From Labilibaculum antarcticum (GTDB lineage: Bacteria; Bacteroidota; Bacteroidia; Bacteroidales; Marinifilaceae), in assembly GCF_002356295.1 (NCBI RefSeq), contig NZ_AP018042.1, forward strand, positions 62,001 through 126,000: a DNA stretch of 64,000 nucleotides. Direction: 5' to 3'. Positions within the stretch are counted from its first letter, which is position 1. Each line of letters starts with the position of its first letter. Below the pieces are notes generated by a model. That model saw only the letters and a program-made list of their open reading frames with translations, did not search any database and had not been told where the DNA came from. The translations under genes and the position numbers were made by a program. Positions 1 to 8,892 of this stretch are shown piece by piece.

Positions 1-27
1 ATATTTCGTTTCATAATTGTTTTATTT

Positions 28-3000
28 TTAGAATGTTACTTTTAAACCTGCTGAAAATGTTCTAACAAGAGGATAAGAAAATGCATCAATACCCGCCTGA
101 GAATCACTATTAATATTAGAACTTGATGCCTCAGGATCAAGACCGGAATAATCAGTTATTGTAAGTAAGTTAGTTACACTTCCGTAAAGTCTTAAATTAC
201 TAATTCCGATTTGTTGCAACATATTTGCAGGCAAGGTATAACCAATAGTTAAGTTACTTACTTTGAAGAATGAACCATTCTCAACATACTGACTTACTAC
301 ATAAGAAGCAGAATGATCTGTTCCGACAGGCATAATTTGCTGTGTAGAACCAGAGTTGCTTGGAGACCATCTGTTTAAATATCCTGGATAAAGAATATCC
401 CGGTTCATAACATTTTTTGAATAGTTGTAAATATCATTACCAACCTGGCCTACGCACTGTACACTAAAATCAAAATTTTTGTAGTATAAGCTAGTGTTGA
501 AACCATAAATAAAATCAGGAGATGCATTACCAATAATCTGCCTGTCTGTTCCTTCATAAGATCCGCTATCATCAAGATCTTCGTATCTCATTTCACCAGG
601 TTTTGCGCCATATACTGCAGCTGCAGTGGCTTCATTTTCTTGCCATAATCCGAGAGCTTTTAATCCGTACAAAGAACCCATTGATTTACCCTCTTGTACA
701 ATAAATTTATTACCTCCTACGATATTCCAAATACCCAAAGCTTCTTCTGAAGCAACAAAGATATGATCTGCATCAATTCCAAGATCAGTTACTTTATTTT
801 TATTACTGGATACGTTAAAATTAGCAGACCAGCTTAAATCTTTTTTATTCAGGATATTCCAGTTCAAACTAAATTCAAATCCTTTATTTTCAATGTCTGC
901 GAAATTATCAGTAAATGAATTACCTGATAAACCTAAATATGCAGGAGTTGTTCTTGAAATAATAACATCTGATGATTTTTTCTCGTATACATCGAGAGTT
1001 GCAGATAATTTTCCTCTTAAAACACTAAAATCAAGTCCAAAATTTAATTGTGATGTTGATTCCCACTGTAATGCTGGATTAGTTAGTTCACCAGGAATCA
1101 CACCTGCAACAGGAGTTTGATTGTCCCAATAATAATATAGAGGTTGATTTGTTCTTTGGTCAAGAGTAGACTGTGTATCGTAAGCTCCAATAGCTCTGTT
1201 ACCAGTAACACCATAACCAGCTCTCACTTTCATATTATAAATCCAATCGATATCTTGAATAAAGCTTTCTTCTGAAGCTCTCCAAGCTAATGCCGCAGAT
1301 GGGAAATAACCCCATTGGTTCCCCTCTTGAAATACAGAAGCTCCATCAGCACGCATCGAAACAGTTACTAAATACTTGTCATCAAAGCTATAATTGATAC
1401 GACCCATATATGAGCGCATCTTTGTCTCATTATATTCCGAAGAGGACAATGATGGCTTACCATTATTTAAGATATACCATTCATTTGCAAGAGTTGCCAA
1501 ATCATTCACTTTTGTCTCATTAGATTGATACGAATTCTTTGAAAATTCATAAACAGCTGAAACTTTTAAATGATGCTTGCCAAAATCGTTTTCATATGAT
1601 AAGATGTCAGTATTTAAATATGAGCTACCTCTATTATACGCTTGACTAGCTGTAATATCGGCTCTTTTAATATTAACATTATTAATCAGATCACGTTTAC
1701 CATTAAATCCTGTTGAGAAACTACCTGCATTGGATATAAATAAAGTGAAATTATGCCCTAAATCAAATGTTAAATCCAAGTTAGAAGTAATTTTCTCACC
1801 AAACGTTTCCTGGTTCTGCATAATGAACTGCTCAGGATTAGCCTCCTGACCTGGTTGGTAACGACCACCGTAACTATTGTAAGTTGAAGGAATGATAAAT
1901 TCACCGTCAGCATCTTTACTCTCCCAGAATTGAGGATAAAGAACAGAACGCCCGTATGCATTTGCAACACCATTATTCTGACGACCATTATTTTGAGAAT
2001 CAGTATGAGTTGCGTAGGTATTAAACTTCATATCAATACGATCAGATATTTTCGCAGAGATATTGGAACGCAAAGAATAACGCTTGTAATAGGATTCTTT
2101 AATAACACCCTGATCATCCAGCATATTTCCAGAAAAGAAATACTTCAATTTGTCAGAACCTCCAGTTAAATTAACCGTGTAATTTTGTTTGGTTGCTTTA
2201 CGAGTAATCAAATCACTCCAATTAGTCCCACCATTCTGTTTAAAACCGGCTACTTCTTCAGCAGTAAATGCATCAGGTTGACCCTTAGAAGCATTCTGAA
2301 GGTTAATTAATTCTGCCTGATCTCCTGCTGATAAAATATCATACTCGTTGATCATTGAACTGGTACCAGCGTTAGCTTCAAATGAAACTTTTAAGGCACC
2401 TTCCTTAGGAGCATTTGTTGTAATTAATATAACACCATTAGAACCTCTTGAACCATAAATAGCAGTAGCTGATGCATCTTTCAAAACATCAATACTTGCG
2501 ATGTCGTTCGGGTTTATTGTGGAGATATCAGCACCAATAAAACCATCAATAACATACAAAGGTTCGTTACTAAAGTTAATAGAACTACCACCACGAACTC
2601 TAATTTTCATTTTCTGTCCTGGTGCACCTGTAGTTTGCTGAATGCTAACTCCAGCAATTTTTCCTTTTAAACCAGCATCGACAGATGAAATAGGAGCTAG
2701 TAAAAGATCCTCAGATGAAATTGAAGCTACAGAACCTGTAATGTCCTTCTTTTTAACGGTACCATAACCAATCGCTACAATTTCTTCCAAAGAAATAACA
2801 TCAGCTTCAAGACCAACATTAATAACAGTTTTACCCGCTACTGCTACTTCACTTGGTGTAAATCCTACAAAAGAGAAAACCAAAATGGAATTTACGTCTG
2901 TATTAATGGAATATTGTCCATCAATATTAGTAACTGTACCATTAGTACTACCCTTTTCGTAAACTGTAACTCCAGGTAATGGATCGCCTGATAACTTTTC

Positions 3001-3108
3001 AGTCACAGTTCCTGTTACCTGAGGACTTTGAGCATACGAATTACTGCTCACAATTAATAAAATAAAAGCTATCACTATGGATAAGCCTTTCCCTCTGTTC
3101 TTTTTCAT
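28..3108 (-). CDS. SusC-like TonB-dependent outer-membrane transporter
   Basis: Imports oligosaccharides across the outer membrane with TonB energy, normally capped by a SusD lipoprotein. The 1026-residue protein starts with a signal peptide ending near SNSYAQ. A carboxypeptidase-like beta-sandwich (about 30-105; GTVTNIDGQYSI) follows, then the SusC signature EIVAIGYGTVKKKDITGSV, a plug domain (VRGGSSINFSNEPLYVIDG, SIDVLKDASATAIYGSRGS) and a beta-barrel ending in FSAGLKVTF. There is no STN extension, so it is unlikely to signal to an anti-sigma factor. Its SusD partner is not in the window and would lie left of position 28. A C6 box lies 81 bp upstream. Family assignment is firm; substrate is inferred from the locus. 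Confidence 0.95.
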   Translation of the reverse strand: MKKNRGKGLSIVIAFILLIVSSNSYAQSPQVTGTVTEKLSGDPLPGVTVYEKGSTNGTVTNIDGQYSINTDVNSILVFSFVGFTPSEVAVAGKTVINVGLEADVISLEEIVAIGYGTVKKKDITGSVASISSEDLLLAPISSVDAGLKGKIAGVSIQQTTGAPGQKMKIRVRGGSSINFSNEPLYVIDGFIGADISTINPNDIASIDVLKDASATAIYGSRGSNGVILITTNAPKEGALKVSFEANAGTSSMINEYDILSAGDQAELINLQNASKGQPDAFTAEEVAGFKQNGGTNWSDLITRKATKQNYTVNLTGGSDKLKYFFSGNMLDDQGVIKESYYKRYSLRSNISAKISDRIDMKFNTYATHTDSQNNGRQNNGVANAYGRSVLYPQFWESKDADGEFIIPSTYNSYGGRYQPGQEANPEQFIMQNQETFGEKITSNLDLTFDLGHNFTLFISNAGSFSTGFNGKRDLINNVNIKRADITASQAYNRGSSYLNTDILSYENDFGKHHLKVSAVYEFSKNSYQSNETKVNDLATLANEWYILNNGKPSLSSSEYNETKMRSYMGRINYSFDDKYLVTVSMRADGASVFQEGNQWGYFPSAALAWRASEESFIQDIDWIYNMKVRAGYGVTGNRAIGAYDTQSTLDQRTNQPLYYYWDNQTPVAGVIPGELTNPALQWESTSQLNFGLDFSVLRGKLSATLDVYEKKSSDVIISRTTPAYLGLSGNSFTDNFADIENKGFEFSLNWNILNKKDLSWSANFNVSSNKNKVTDLGIDADHIFVASEEALGIWNIVGGNKFIVQEGKSMGSLYGLKALGLWQENEATAAAVYGAKPGEMRYEDLDDSGSYEGTDRQIIGNASPDFIYGFNTSLYYKNFDFSVQCVGQVGNDIYNYSKNVMNRDILYPGYLNRWSPSNSGSTQQIMPVGTDHSASYVVSQYVENGSFFKVSNLTIGYTLPANMLQQIGISNLRLYGSVTNLLTITDYSGLDPEASSSNINSDSQAGIDAFSYPLVRTFSAGLKVTF

Positions 3109-3188
3109 ATTTATTCATAATAGGTTAGAAATCAGGTCTAAACTATTAAAAATAAAATTTACAAGAAGGGGTTGTTTGAAACAATCTA

Positions 3189-3194
3189 GGGGGG
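3189..3194 (-). promoter_or_regulatory. C6 box upstream of SusC (28-3108)
   Basis: On the coding strand it reads GCCCCCCTAGATTGTTTC. The tract ends 81 bp before the SusC start. It is one of eight similar tracts in the window. A perfect palindrome, GGTGGTTT-TT-AAACCACC, lies at 3232-3249, further upstream of the same gene. Operator function is inferred from recurrence and fixed strand polarity. Confidence 0.45.
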
Positions 3195-3334
3195 CGATCG
3201 GTAAAAGCAGGGGATATTAGCAGATTTATAGGGTGGTTTTTAAACCACCAAAAGCCACAACCTGCTCATTATCTATAACATAGCTACCTAATTTAAATTC
3301 TGCCAAAATATCGCAAACGTTGACAGATAAAAAA

Positions 3335-3364
3335 TTTGGCCCCTGTATCAATACAGGTACCAAA
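3335..3364 (-). terminator. Intrinsic terminator after the sulfatase
   Basis: Imperfect hairpin (TTTGG-CCCTGTAT / ATACAGG-TA-CCAAA) just downstream of the minus-strand sulfatase. On its left is an A-run, which is a U-run in the minus transcript. It separates the sulfatase from the SusC gene. Confidence 0.6.
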
Positions 3365-3373
3365 TATCAGTTT

Positions 3374-5059
3374 TTACTCGTGTTTAACGACACCATAATC
3401 TTCCAACATACTATCTGCCGTATATCTTAAGACTTTTGGTTTTCCTTCGCCTCGGGCTTCTTTTAGTAAGCTTTTCCATTGAGTACGAAGATTCTCAACA
3501 ATTTGCTTTTTACTCGAATCGTTAATTAAGTTGTTCATTTCCTGAGGATCCTTTTTCAAATTGTAAAGTTCTTCATAAACTGCTTTCTCGCCTCTTAAAG
3601 GTCCTTCGACAAATGAACGATACAATGCAATATCCGGATCGTGCACAGAATACAACATCGTATTTACATTAATTCCCAACTCTTTCGCGGTTTCAATCTT
3701 CACTCTTGCAGAAAGGTTCTCATTCTTGTAGTAGCGAATGTATTTCCATTCCTTATCTTGAACCGATTCGCAACGAGGATTTCCAAATTGCGTAGACCAA
3801 AGATTCTCTGTAAATAAATAGTCTCTTACTTTCTCAGCAGAAGCATCAACGATACCTGAAATATTCTTACCCTGATAACTTTTGGGGATCTCAACACCTG
3901 CATAAGTTAAAATAGTTGGAGCAATGTCAATTGTTTGTACCAATTCGTCCACCACTCTCCCTCTTACTTTGCTAGATGTCATCGGATTGTAAACGATCAT
4001 TGGCACGTGAGTGCATTGCTCGTAACACAAGGCTTTTCCTCCCAATCCCTGCTGTCCCATAAAAAGGCCATGATCGGAAGTATAAATAATGACTGTGTTT
4101 TTATCCAAGCCCTGTTCTTTCAGACCTGCTCTAAGTTTTCCCAATAAACCGTCAATACCGGTCATGGCTTGCATTTGTCTTATTAAGCGCTCTTTATTAT
4201 CCTCTATATTATCAACGTAATCATAACCTTGCTGACGATCATCCGCTCTTAACAAATCAGCAGGTAATTTAGGTGTTACAATGTCCTTTTTAGCAATGTA
4301 ATTTGGCTCTACGGGAATCGGAATGTTACGATACAATTCGCGATAAATAATTGAATCTGTCGCCAATTGTTTCATTGTACCTGTACTCGCTCCATGGGGC
4401 AAATTAAAACAGATACTCAAACAGAATGGCTGATCCTCTGGTCGTGAGTCCAAAAAATGAAAGGCTCCATCTAAACGATACTCATTGCTATTTAAAAAAT
4501 CAGCAACACCTTCAGTCATTATTTCAACCTGCGTATCGTGCTTTGCTCCTTTAAAAATTTCATGCCTTTTCTTAGGGTAAAAACTAAGATGCCCATGACC
4601 AGCGTACCAATAATCAAAGGATTTGTCTATCAAACCACTCTGATATCCTCCTTCACCAATAGGCGAATGATTTTTCCCAATGTATCCGGTGTAGTAACCA
4701 TTATCTTTCATGACAACCGGATAGGATTCTTTCCATGCCTCAGGAGAAACACTAGTTCCGGAATTAAAATTCACACCATGCTTACGCTCAAACTGACTAA
4801 GAAACATTGAAACCCGGCTTGGAGTACAAATTGCACTGGTTACATGTGCATTGGTAAAACGCACACCTTGTTCAGCCATTTTATCAAACTGAGGTGTTTT
4901 AATTATCTCATTCCCATTACATCCTAATAAATCAAATTGCTGATCGTCTGTAAGGATAAAAATCACATTTGGTTTTGTTCCCTTTTTAACGGATTTAGCG
5001 TTTACATTAACCAGTGTAGCTAATGCTAAAGCCAGACTTAAAATTATTTTATTTCTCAT
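3374..5059 (-). CDS. S1-family sulfatase, Cys-type
   Basis: Hydrolyses a sulfate ester, here probably on an algal galactan. It has 561 residues, with a signal peptide (about 1-21) and the metal-binding start NVIFILTDDQ (Asp38, Asp39). The formylglycine motif is C78-T-P-S-R82. TSDHGLFMGQQG and a C-terminal ELYNLKKDPQEMNNL block are typical of S1 enzymes. Cys78 must be oxidised to formylglycine by an enzyme not encoded in this window. It is a single-gene unit: a terminator follows and a C5 box lies 138 bp upstream. The sulfate position removed cannot be read from the sequence. Confidence 0.93.
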   Translation of the reverse strand: MRNKIILSLALALATLVNVNAKSVKKGTKPNVIFILTDDQQFDLLGCNGNEIIKTPQFDKMAEQGVRFTNAHVTSAICTPSRVSMFLSQFERKHGVNFNSGTSVSPEAWKESYPVVMKDNGYYTGYIGKNHSPIGEGGYQSGLIDKSFDYWYAGHGHLSFYPKKRHEIFKGAKHDTQVEIMTEGVADFLNSNEYRLDGAFHFLDSRPEDQPFCLSICFNLPHGASTGTMKQLATDSIIYRELYRNIPIPVEPNYIAKKDIVTPKLPADLLRADDRQQGYDYVDNIEDNKERLIRQMQAMTGIDGLLGKLRAGLKEQGLDKNTVIIYTSDHGLFMGQQGLGGKALCYEQCTHVPMIVYNPMTSSKVRGRVVDELVQTIDIAPTILTYAGVEIPKSYQGKNISGIVDASAEKVRDYLFTENLWSTQFGNPRCESVQDKEWKYIRYYKNENLSARVKIETAKELGINVNTMLYSVHDPDIALYRSFVEGPLRGEKAVYEELYNLKKDPQEMNNLINDSSKKQIVENLRTQWKSLLKEARGEGKPKVLRYTADSMLEDYGVVKHE

Positions 5060-5196
5060 TTCTAATCTTTACTAATGTGCTTCATTATAAACCAGCCCAA
5101 CTTTTGGACGGTGTTCATTAAATCAATAAAAGAAAATTGTACTACAAATAGACAGATTTTCAGCCAATAAGGCAGGGATAAATTATAACGATTATA

Positions 5197-5201
5197 GGGG
5201 G
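5197..5201 (-). promoter_or_regulatory. C5 box upstream of sulfatase (3374-5059)
   Basis: Coding-strand TTTCCCCCTATAATCG, ending 138 bp before the sulfatase start. Same polarity and A/T-rich downstream flank as the other C boxes. Confidence 0.4.
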
Positions 5202-5632
5202 AAATCAAGAATTAGAATGATCTTGAATTTTGACTCGTGGTAAGTCTAAGTTAATTTTCTTGATTGATCAAGACCTTAAAACCTAACTGACTGCAATTCA
5301 GAACGCTTAATCGGGCGAAGTATGTTTTCCATGAGCCAAAAACAGAACTAAAACTACTCGGATAACAAAATACAGCACAGATTATGAACCACATTCCCCT
5401 GGTCTTGTAAAGTTTTAACTTTACATTTGAGCTACACTTTAAATAATCAGAGAATGAATAAATGATTCCATTCTCTTTAAATCTGCATGGAGCCTAATTC
5501 GAGAACTGCATGTGAAGGCTTCAGTTTGCAATAATCCCAATAAACTAGCAATATAATAACCGGTAGTCACCCCCCTTACCCGTTGGGCAGTTACCGCCAC
5601 ACGAATGCTTAGTTGTTGTGTGCAGTATTTTA
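5202..5632. other. Non-coding stretch with a GC-richer block (about 5460-5625)
   Basis: No convincing gene. The first half is A/T-rich. Positions 5460-5625 are clearly GC-richer than the surroundings, with short internal complementarity (CCCGTTGGGCAGTTACCGCC). On the strand of the following gene, the block starts with ACAACAACTAAGC. That resembles one arm of an integron attC or cassette boundary, matching an inverted counterpart upstream of the same gene near 6062-6085. The function is unresolved. Confidence 0.3.
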
Positions 5633-6046
5633 TTATTCAATCTTTATTGGCAAGGTGAATTGAGGTATTTTGCAATTCTTATAGCCTGTTTTTTCGATTC
5701 TCAGGCTCGAAAAGTGTCCAAAAATCTTTATCAAATTATCCTCGATGAATTTAAAATTACCAAACTTGTCATCTAATCTTATTTCAATACTATCGTTGGG
5801 ATTTGAATATGATTCCAGTTTCACAAAGACTATTTGATGATTAATTAAAACATTGTTTATTGTATCGCAATCGGCGAGAACAAATAATTCCCCCTGATAT
5901 TTCCCTCCCAAATTCAAAGGTTTAATTTTAGCATTATTTTTCAATCTATAGCAAAGAGAAAATACTGGGTCAATGATTGTCTCTTCTTGACAAAAGACAT
6001 TCTCAACACCAAAAACAATAAAAACTATAATTATTAGTATTCTCAT
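5633..6046 (-). CDS. Small secreted protein of unknown function, cassette-like
   Basis: 137 residues: a clear signal peptide (about 1-20, hydrophobic core then VFCQ) and a mixed soluble region. It holds two Cys after the signal region in LCYRL and ADCDTI and another in YKNCKI. I do not recognise a family. It stands alone, opposite in character to the carbohydrate genes. Both flanks carry related inverted short sequences: CTTAG-CCAC-TTGTTGT upstream and ACAACAA-CTAAGC downstream, on the gene strand. That arrangement suggests an integron-type single-gene cassette, but no integrase is visible. Confidence 0.6.
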   Translation of the reverse strand: MRILIIIVFIVFGVENVFCQEETIIDPVFSLCYRLKNNAKIKPLNLGGKYQGELFVLADCDTINNVLINHQIVFVKLESYSNPNDSIEIRLDDKFGNFKFIEDNLIKIFGHFSSLRIEKTGYKNCKIPQFTLPIKIE

Positions 6047-6061
6047 AACTCTAATATTGAC

Positions 6062-6088
6062 CTACAACAAGTGGCTAAGTCGCTATGC
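6062..6088 (-). other. Possible cassette boundary (attC-like arm)
   Basis: On the gene strand this reads GCGACTTAGCCACTTGTTGTAGG, just upstream of the small secreted gene. Its CTTAG..TTGTTGT core is the inverse of the ACAACAACTAAG sequence just downstream of the gene. The match is short and no full attC fold was established. Confidence 0.25.
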
Positions 6089-6329
6089 GCTTTAAAACAC
6101 TTATCTATTGTTTGTTATAATCTCTGTGCTTTAGCAAGCATTATTACAATAAAATAAGCTCTTCGTTTTGTAAGATCCTGATTCTTATCACTCATTAAAT
6201 TACCAATTCAAATTAAACATCATAAGTAAATACCGTAAAATGTTTTGTGTAATTCGTATAAATAGTCACAATAGCTGGGAACTAGTATGTTTTTTCAGCT
6301 TGTTGAATTATTATTTATATTAAGTTGAC

Positions 6330-6645
6330 TCAAAAAAATCAAGAGAAATGCTATTTGTTCAGCCAAGAGCTTCGTTTGAGCAATAAAGAATCTTATTTAA
6401 GCATAAAATTATACTTCCGTAACATGGATTGGTACTTCCGTGACATGGCAAATGACTTTCCGTAACATGGATTAATGCTTCCGTAACATCAAATAGCTGT
6501 TCCGTATCAATGATACTACTCTTCAGTATCATACGGAAGTACAAATACGTGTAACGGAACAATCGAAAAAACGAACGGAAAGGCAAAAACAGGCAAAGGA
6601 TTAGATACTTGTTGAACAAAATTGTCTTCTCCTGAAATAGCTTGA
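6330..6645. repeat. TIR-type element with phased 21-bp forward and inverted units (copy 1)
   Basis: Forward units (TTCCGTAACATGG-like) have CCGT at 6417, 6438, 6460, 6481 and 6502. Inverted units (ACGGAA) follow at 6533, 6554 and 6575. All spacings within each series are 21-22 bp. The right end, 6624-6645, is the exact reverse complement of the left end (60409-60430) of a second copy: 22 bp, starting GTCTTCTCCTGAAATAG. The left end near 6330 is a degenerate version (TCAAAAAAATCAAGAGAA). The pre-array leader (GCTTCGTTTGAGC, GCATAAAAT) is also shared with copy 2. No transposase is encoded, so this looks like a non-autonomous mobile element. It abuts the truncated regulator that follows. Confidence 0.7.
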
Positions 6646-7262
6646 CAAATTATTACTTAATTTTGGATATCACAATGCCACAAATGGATGGAATAACATT
6701 TTGTAGAAAAGTAAAAGAGAATACAGTAACAGCTAAAATCCCTTTTATACTTTTAACCGCTAAAACAGACTCCTTGACTCGTATTAAAGGATTTAATTTA
6801 GGCATTGATGATTATATGGAAAAACCATTTGACAAACAGCTTTTAATCGCTCGTATTGAGGCTTTACTTGGCAACAGAGAGAAACTCCAATTGGCTCCTA
6901 TCTAAACAAAAATAATCGCCAAACTTGACAAGACCAAATTTAGTAAAAGTGATGTTCAATTTTGGAGGAAAACAAATACAATTATCAATCAAAATTTTGG
7001 AAATCCTAATTTCACAACCGAGATTCTAAATGAAAGATTGAATATGAGTCGGTCTACTTTTTATCGGAAATTTAAAGCACTGAGTGGAGAAAATGCAGCA
7101 GATTATATTCGAAAAATCAGATTACACAAAGCAGTCGGACTTTTACAAAAAAAAGAGCTCAACATTCAACAAATTAGTTTGGAAGTCGGTTTCCAAAGTA
7201 CGTCTCATTTCCGAACTAAGTTTAAAGAGTATTTTGGCAGTACCCCTTCAGAGTATGCATAA
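6646..7262 (+). pseudogene. Remnant of a hybrid two-component regulator (receiver + AraC HTH)
   Basis: Only the C-terminal end of an HTCS-type PUL regulator remains. Reading starts inside a receiver domain at NYYLILDITMPQMDG, with the phospho-acceptor Asp, the LLTAK motif and the conserved Lys in YMEKPFD. A TAA at 6903-6905 interrupts the frame. In the same frame an AraC-type HTH continues (MSRSTFYRKFKALSG, then ISLEVGFQSTSHFRTKFKEYFGSTPSEY) to the stop at 7262. Periplasmic sensor, kinase and half the receiver are missing, and the break coincides with the end of the repeat element at 6330-6645. It could survive as a small HTH protein starting near 7038, but nothing suggests that. Confidence 0.85.
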
Positions 7263-7294
7263 TCAAATATTTCAGAATCTAAATCATCAAAATG

Positions 7295-7300
7295 CCCCCC
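7295..7300 (+). promoter_or_regulatory. C6 box upstream of GH43 (7375-8724)
   Basis: Reads ATGCCCCCCACTTTTCGTTC, ending 75 bp before the GH43 start and just after the regulator remnant. The downstream GTTC matches the box at 20822-20827 on the other strand. Confidence 0.42.
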
Positions 7301-7374
7301 ACTTTTCGTTCTAAATTATCACCTAAAGAAGTGGTTCTCTTGATAACTTTAAATTCAAATTAAACTATTTAATA

Positions 7375-8724
7375 ATGCTTACAGTTAAAAGAAATTTATT
7401 CACATTCACCCTATTCCTATTTGTCGGAATTTTAAGTGCGAATGCGCAAAACCCACTAGTTACTCACATGTTTACTGCCGACCCAACGGCTCGTGTTTTT
7501 AATGGTAAATTATATGTTTATCCTTCAAGCGACACTTATCCTCCTGCGGGAAGAGAAGCAGAGTTCCCTCGCTTTTGTATGCCGGGATATCATGCGTTTT
7601 CGTTAGAAAATGGATCTACCTGGAAAGATCATGGCTGGATTCTTAAAGAAAATGATGTGCCTTGGGGCGAAAAAGATACCTACGCAATGTGGGCTCCTGA
7701 TTGTATTGAAAAAGATGGAAAATATTATTATTACTATCCTGCGAAACCAAAAAACGATAAGGCTTTTAGACGAATTGGCGTAGGAGTTTCTGACAATCCA
7801 ACGGGTCCATTTAAATGGGAGAAAAGTTTCATAAAAGAGGTGACTGGTATTGACCCTGGTTTGCTTTTGGATGACGATAACAAAGCCTATTTGTTTTTTG
7901 GAGGCGGACATGAATTATATGCTGCTCCCCTAAAAGATAACATGAAAGAAGTCGCGGCTAAACCTATTCTAATAGAAGGTTTACCTGCCGGATATAAAGA
8001 AGGATCGTTCCCTTTCAAAAAAGACAGCATTTACTATTTAACTTTTGCTCATGTATTTCCTGATGAAGGCTATACCATTGGTTATGCAACAAGCAAGAAG
8101 CCATTGGGACCTTATACGTATCAAGGAAAAATAATGGACAATATTAATAATGGAACCAATCATCATTCAGTTGTTAAGTATAATGATCAGTGGATTCTGT
8201 TTTACCATTCCTGGGATATTAGTGGTTATAATAAACTTCGTTCCATACGAGCAGATTACATGACTTTCAAAAAAGATGGAACCATAAAGAAAGTAATCCC
8301 TACCCTACGTGGAATCGGAACTCCTCAGGTGAATGATACAATTCAGGTTGACAGATACAACGAAATATCAGGTGCTAAAACAGCTTTTGTAGGTGGTAAT
8401 GAGCCTAACGGATGGATGGTTTGTGATGCTAAAATGATGAGTTATGTGAGATTTAATCGTGTAAAATTCGATGGTGCAATCAAAATTAAGGCACGCGTAG
8501 CTAGCGGACAAAGAAATGGAAGTTTCGAAATTAGGTTGAATAATCTAAAAGGTAAACTAGTTGCTGAATTTCCAATTAACTATACCGATGGATGGAACTC
8601 TTGGAAAACTATTGAAACAGATATTAAAGAACCAATTACCGGAACTCATGATCTTGTTGTTGTATTTAAATCAGACTGGGGAAATACGAAATCAGTTAAT
8701 CTAAACTGGTTATTGCTTCAATAA
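7375..8724 (+). CDS. GH43 glycosidase with C-terminal CBM6-like module
   Basis: Secreted five-bladed beta-propeller hydrolase, 449 residues, signal peptide about 1-24 (SANAQ). The GH43 triad is visible: base Asp36 in TADPTARVFNGKLYVY, pKa-modulating Asp160 in GIDPGLLLDD, and general acid Glu209 in YKEGSFPFKKDSIYYL. After about residue 320 there is a beta-sandwich (VRFNRVKFDGAIKIKARVASG ending SVNLNWLLLQ) typical of CBM6 modules attached to GH43. Family members remove arabinose, xylose or galactose; in this locus a side-branch sugar of the galactan is the likely target (inference). A C6 box lies just upstream and a perfect hairpin follows. Confidence 0.88.
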   Translation: MLTVKRNLFTFTLFLFVGILSANAQNPLVTHMFTADPTARVFNGKLYVYPSSDTYPPAGREAEFPRFCMPGYHAFSLENGSTWKDHGWILKENDVPWGEKDTYAMWAPDCIEKDGKYYYYYPAKPKNDKAFRRIGVGVSDNPTGPFKWEKSFIKEVTGIDPGLLLDDDNKAYLFFGGGHELYAAPLKDNMKEVAAKPILIEGLPAGYKEGSFPFKKDSIYYLTFAHVFPDEGYTIGYATSKKPLGPYTYQGKIMDNINNGTNHHSVVKYNDQWILFYHSWDISGYNKLRSIRADYMTFKKDGTIKKVIPTLRGIGTPQVNDTIQVDRYNEISGAKTAFVGGNEPNGWMVCDAKMMSYVRFNRVKFDGAIKIKARVASGQRNGSFEIRLNNLKGKLVAEFPINYTDGWNSWKTIETDIKEPITGTHDLVVVFKSDWGNTKSVNLNWLLLQ

Positions 8725-8761
8725 GTATTTACAATTCTCATTGTCAAAACCTATATTTAAC

Positions 8762-8791
8762 AATGTCACTATACTTGCGTATAGTGACATT
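8762..8791. other. Perfect 13-bp hairpin between GH43 and esterase
   Basis: AATGTCACTATAC and GTATAGTGACATT around a TTGC loop. No T-run follows, so it may be a processing or attenuation structure rather than a simple intrinsic terminator. Confidence 0.5.
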
Positions 8792-8892
8792 CTGCATAAG
8801 TACAATTACAAAAATGATGATTAACTTGCACATCAACGAAATAAGTCTCAATAACAACAGGTATTTTTACGAATATCATTATTGCATCTAAA

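Noticed and set aside
893-1120. Short frames opposite the large genes
   Set aside because: This and many similar frames are antisense to long, clearly coding genes and show no protein features of their own.
5460-5625. Group II intron or IS end
   Set aside because: The GC-richer block recalled such ends, but no domain V-like hairpin, reverse transcriptase or transposase remnant was found.
6359-6619. 86-residue minus-strand gene
   Set aside because: It lies wholly in the phased repeat element and translates repeat units; no start context or domain.
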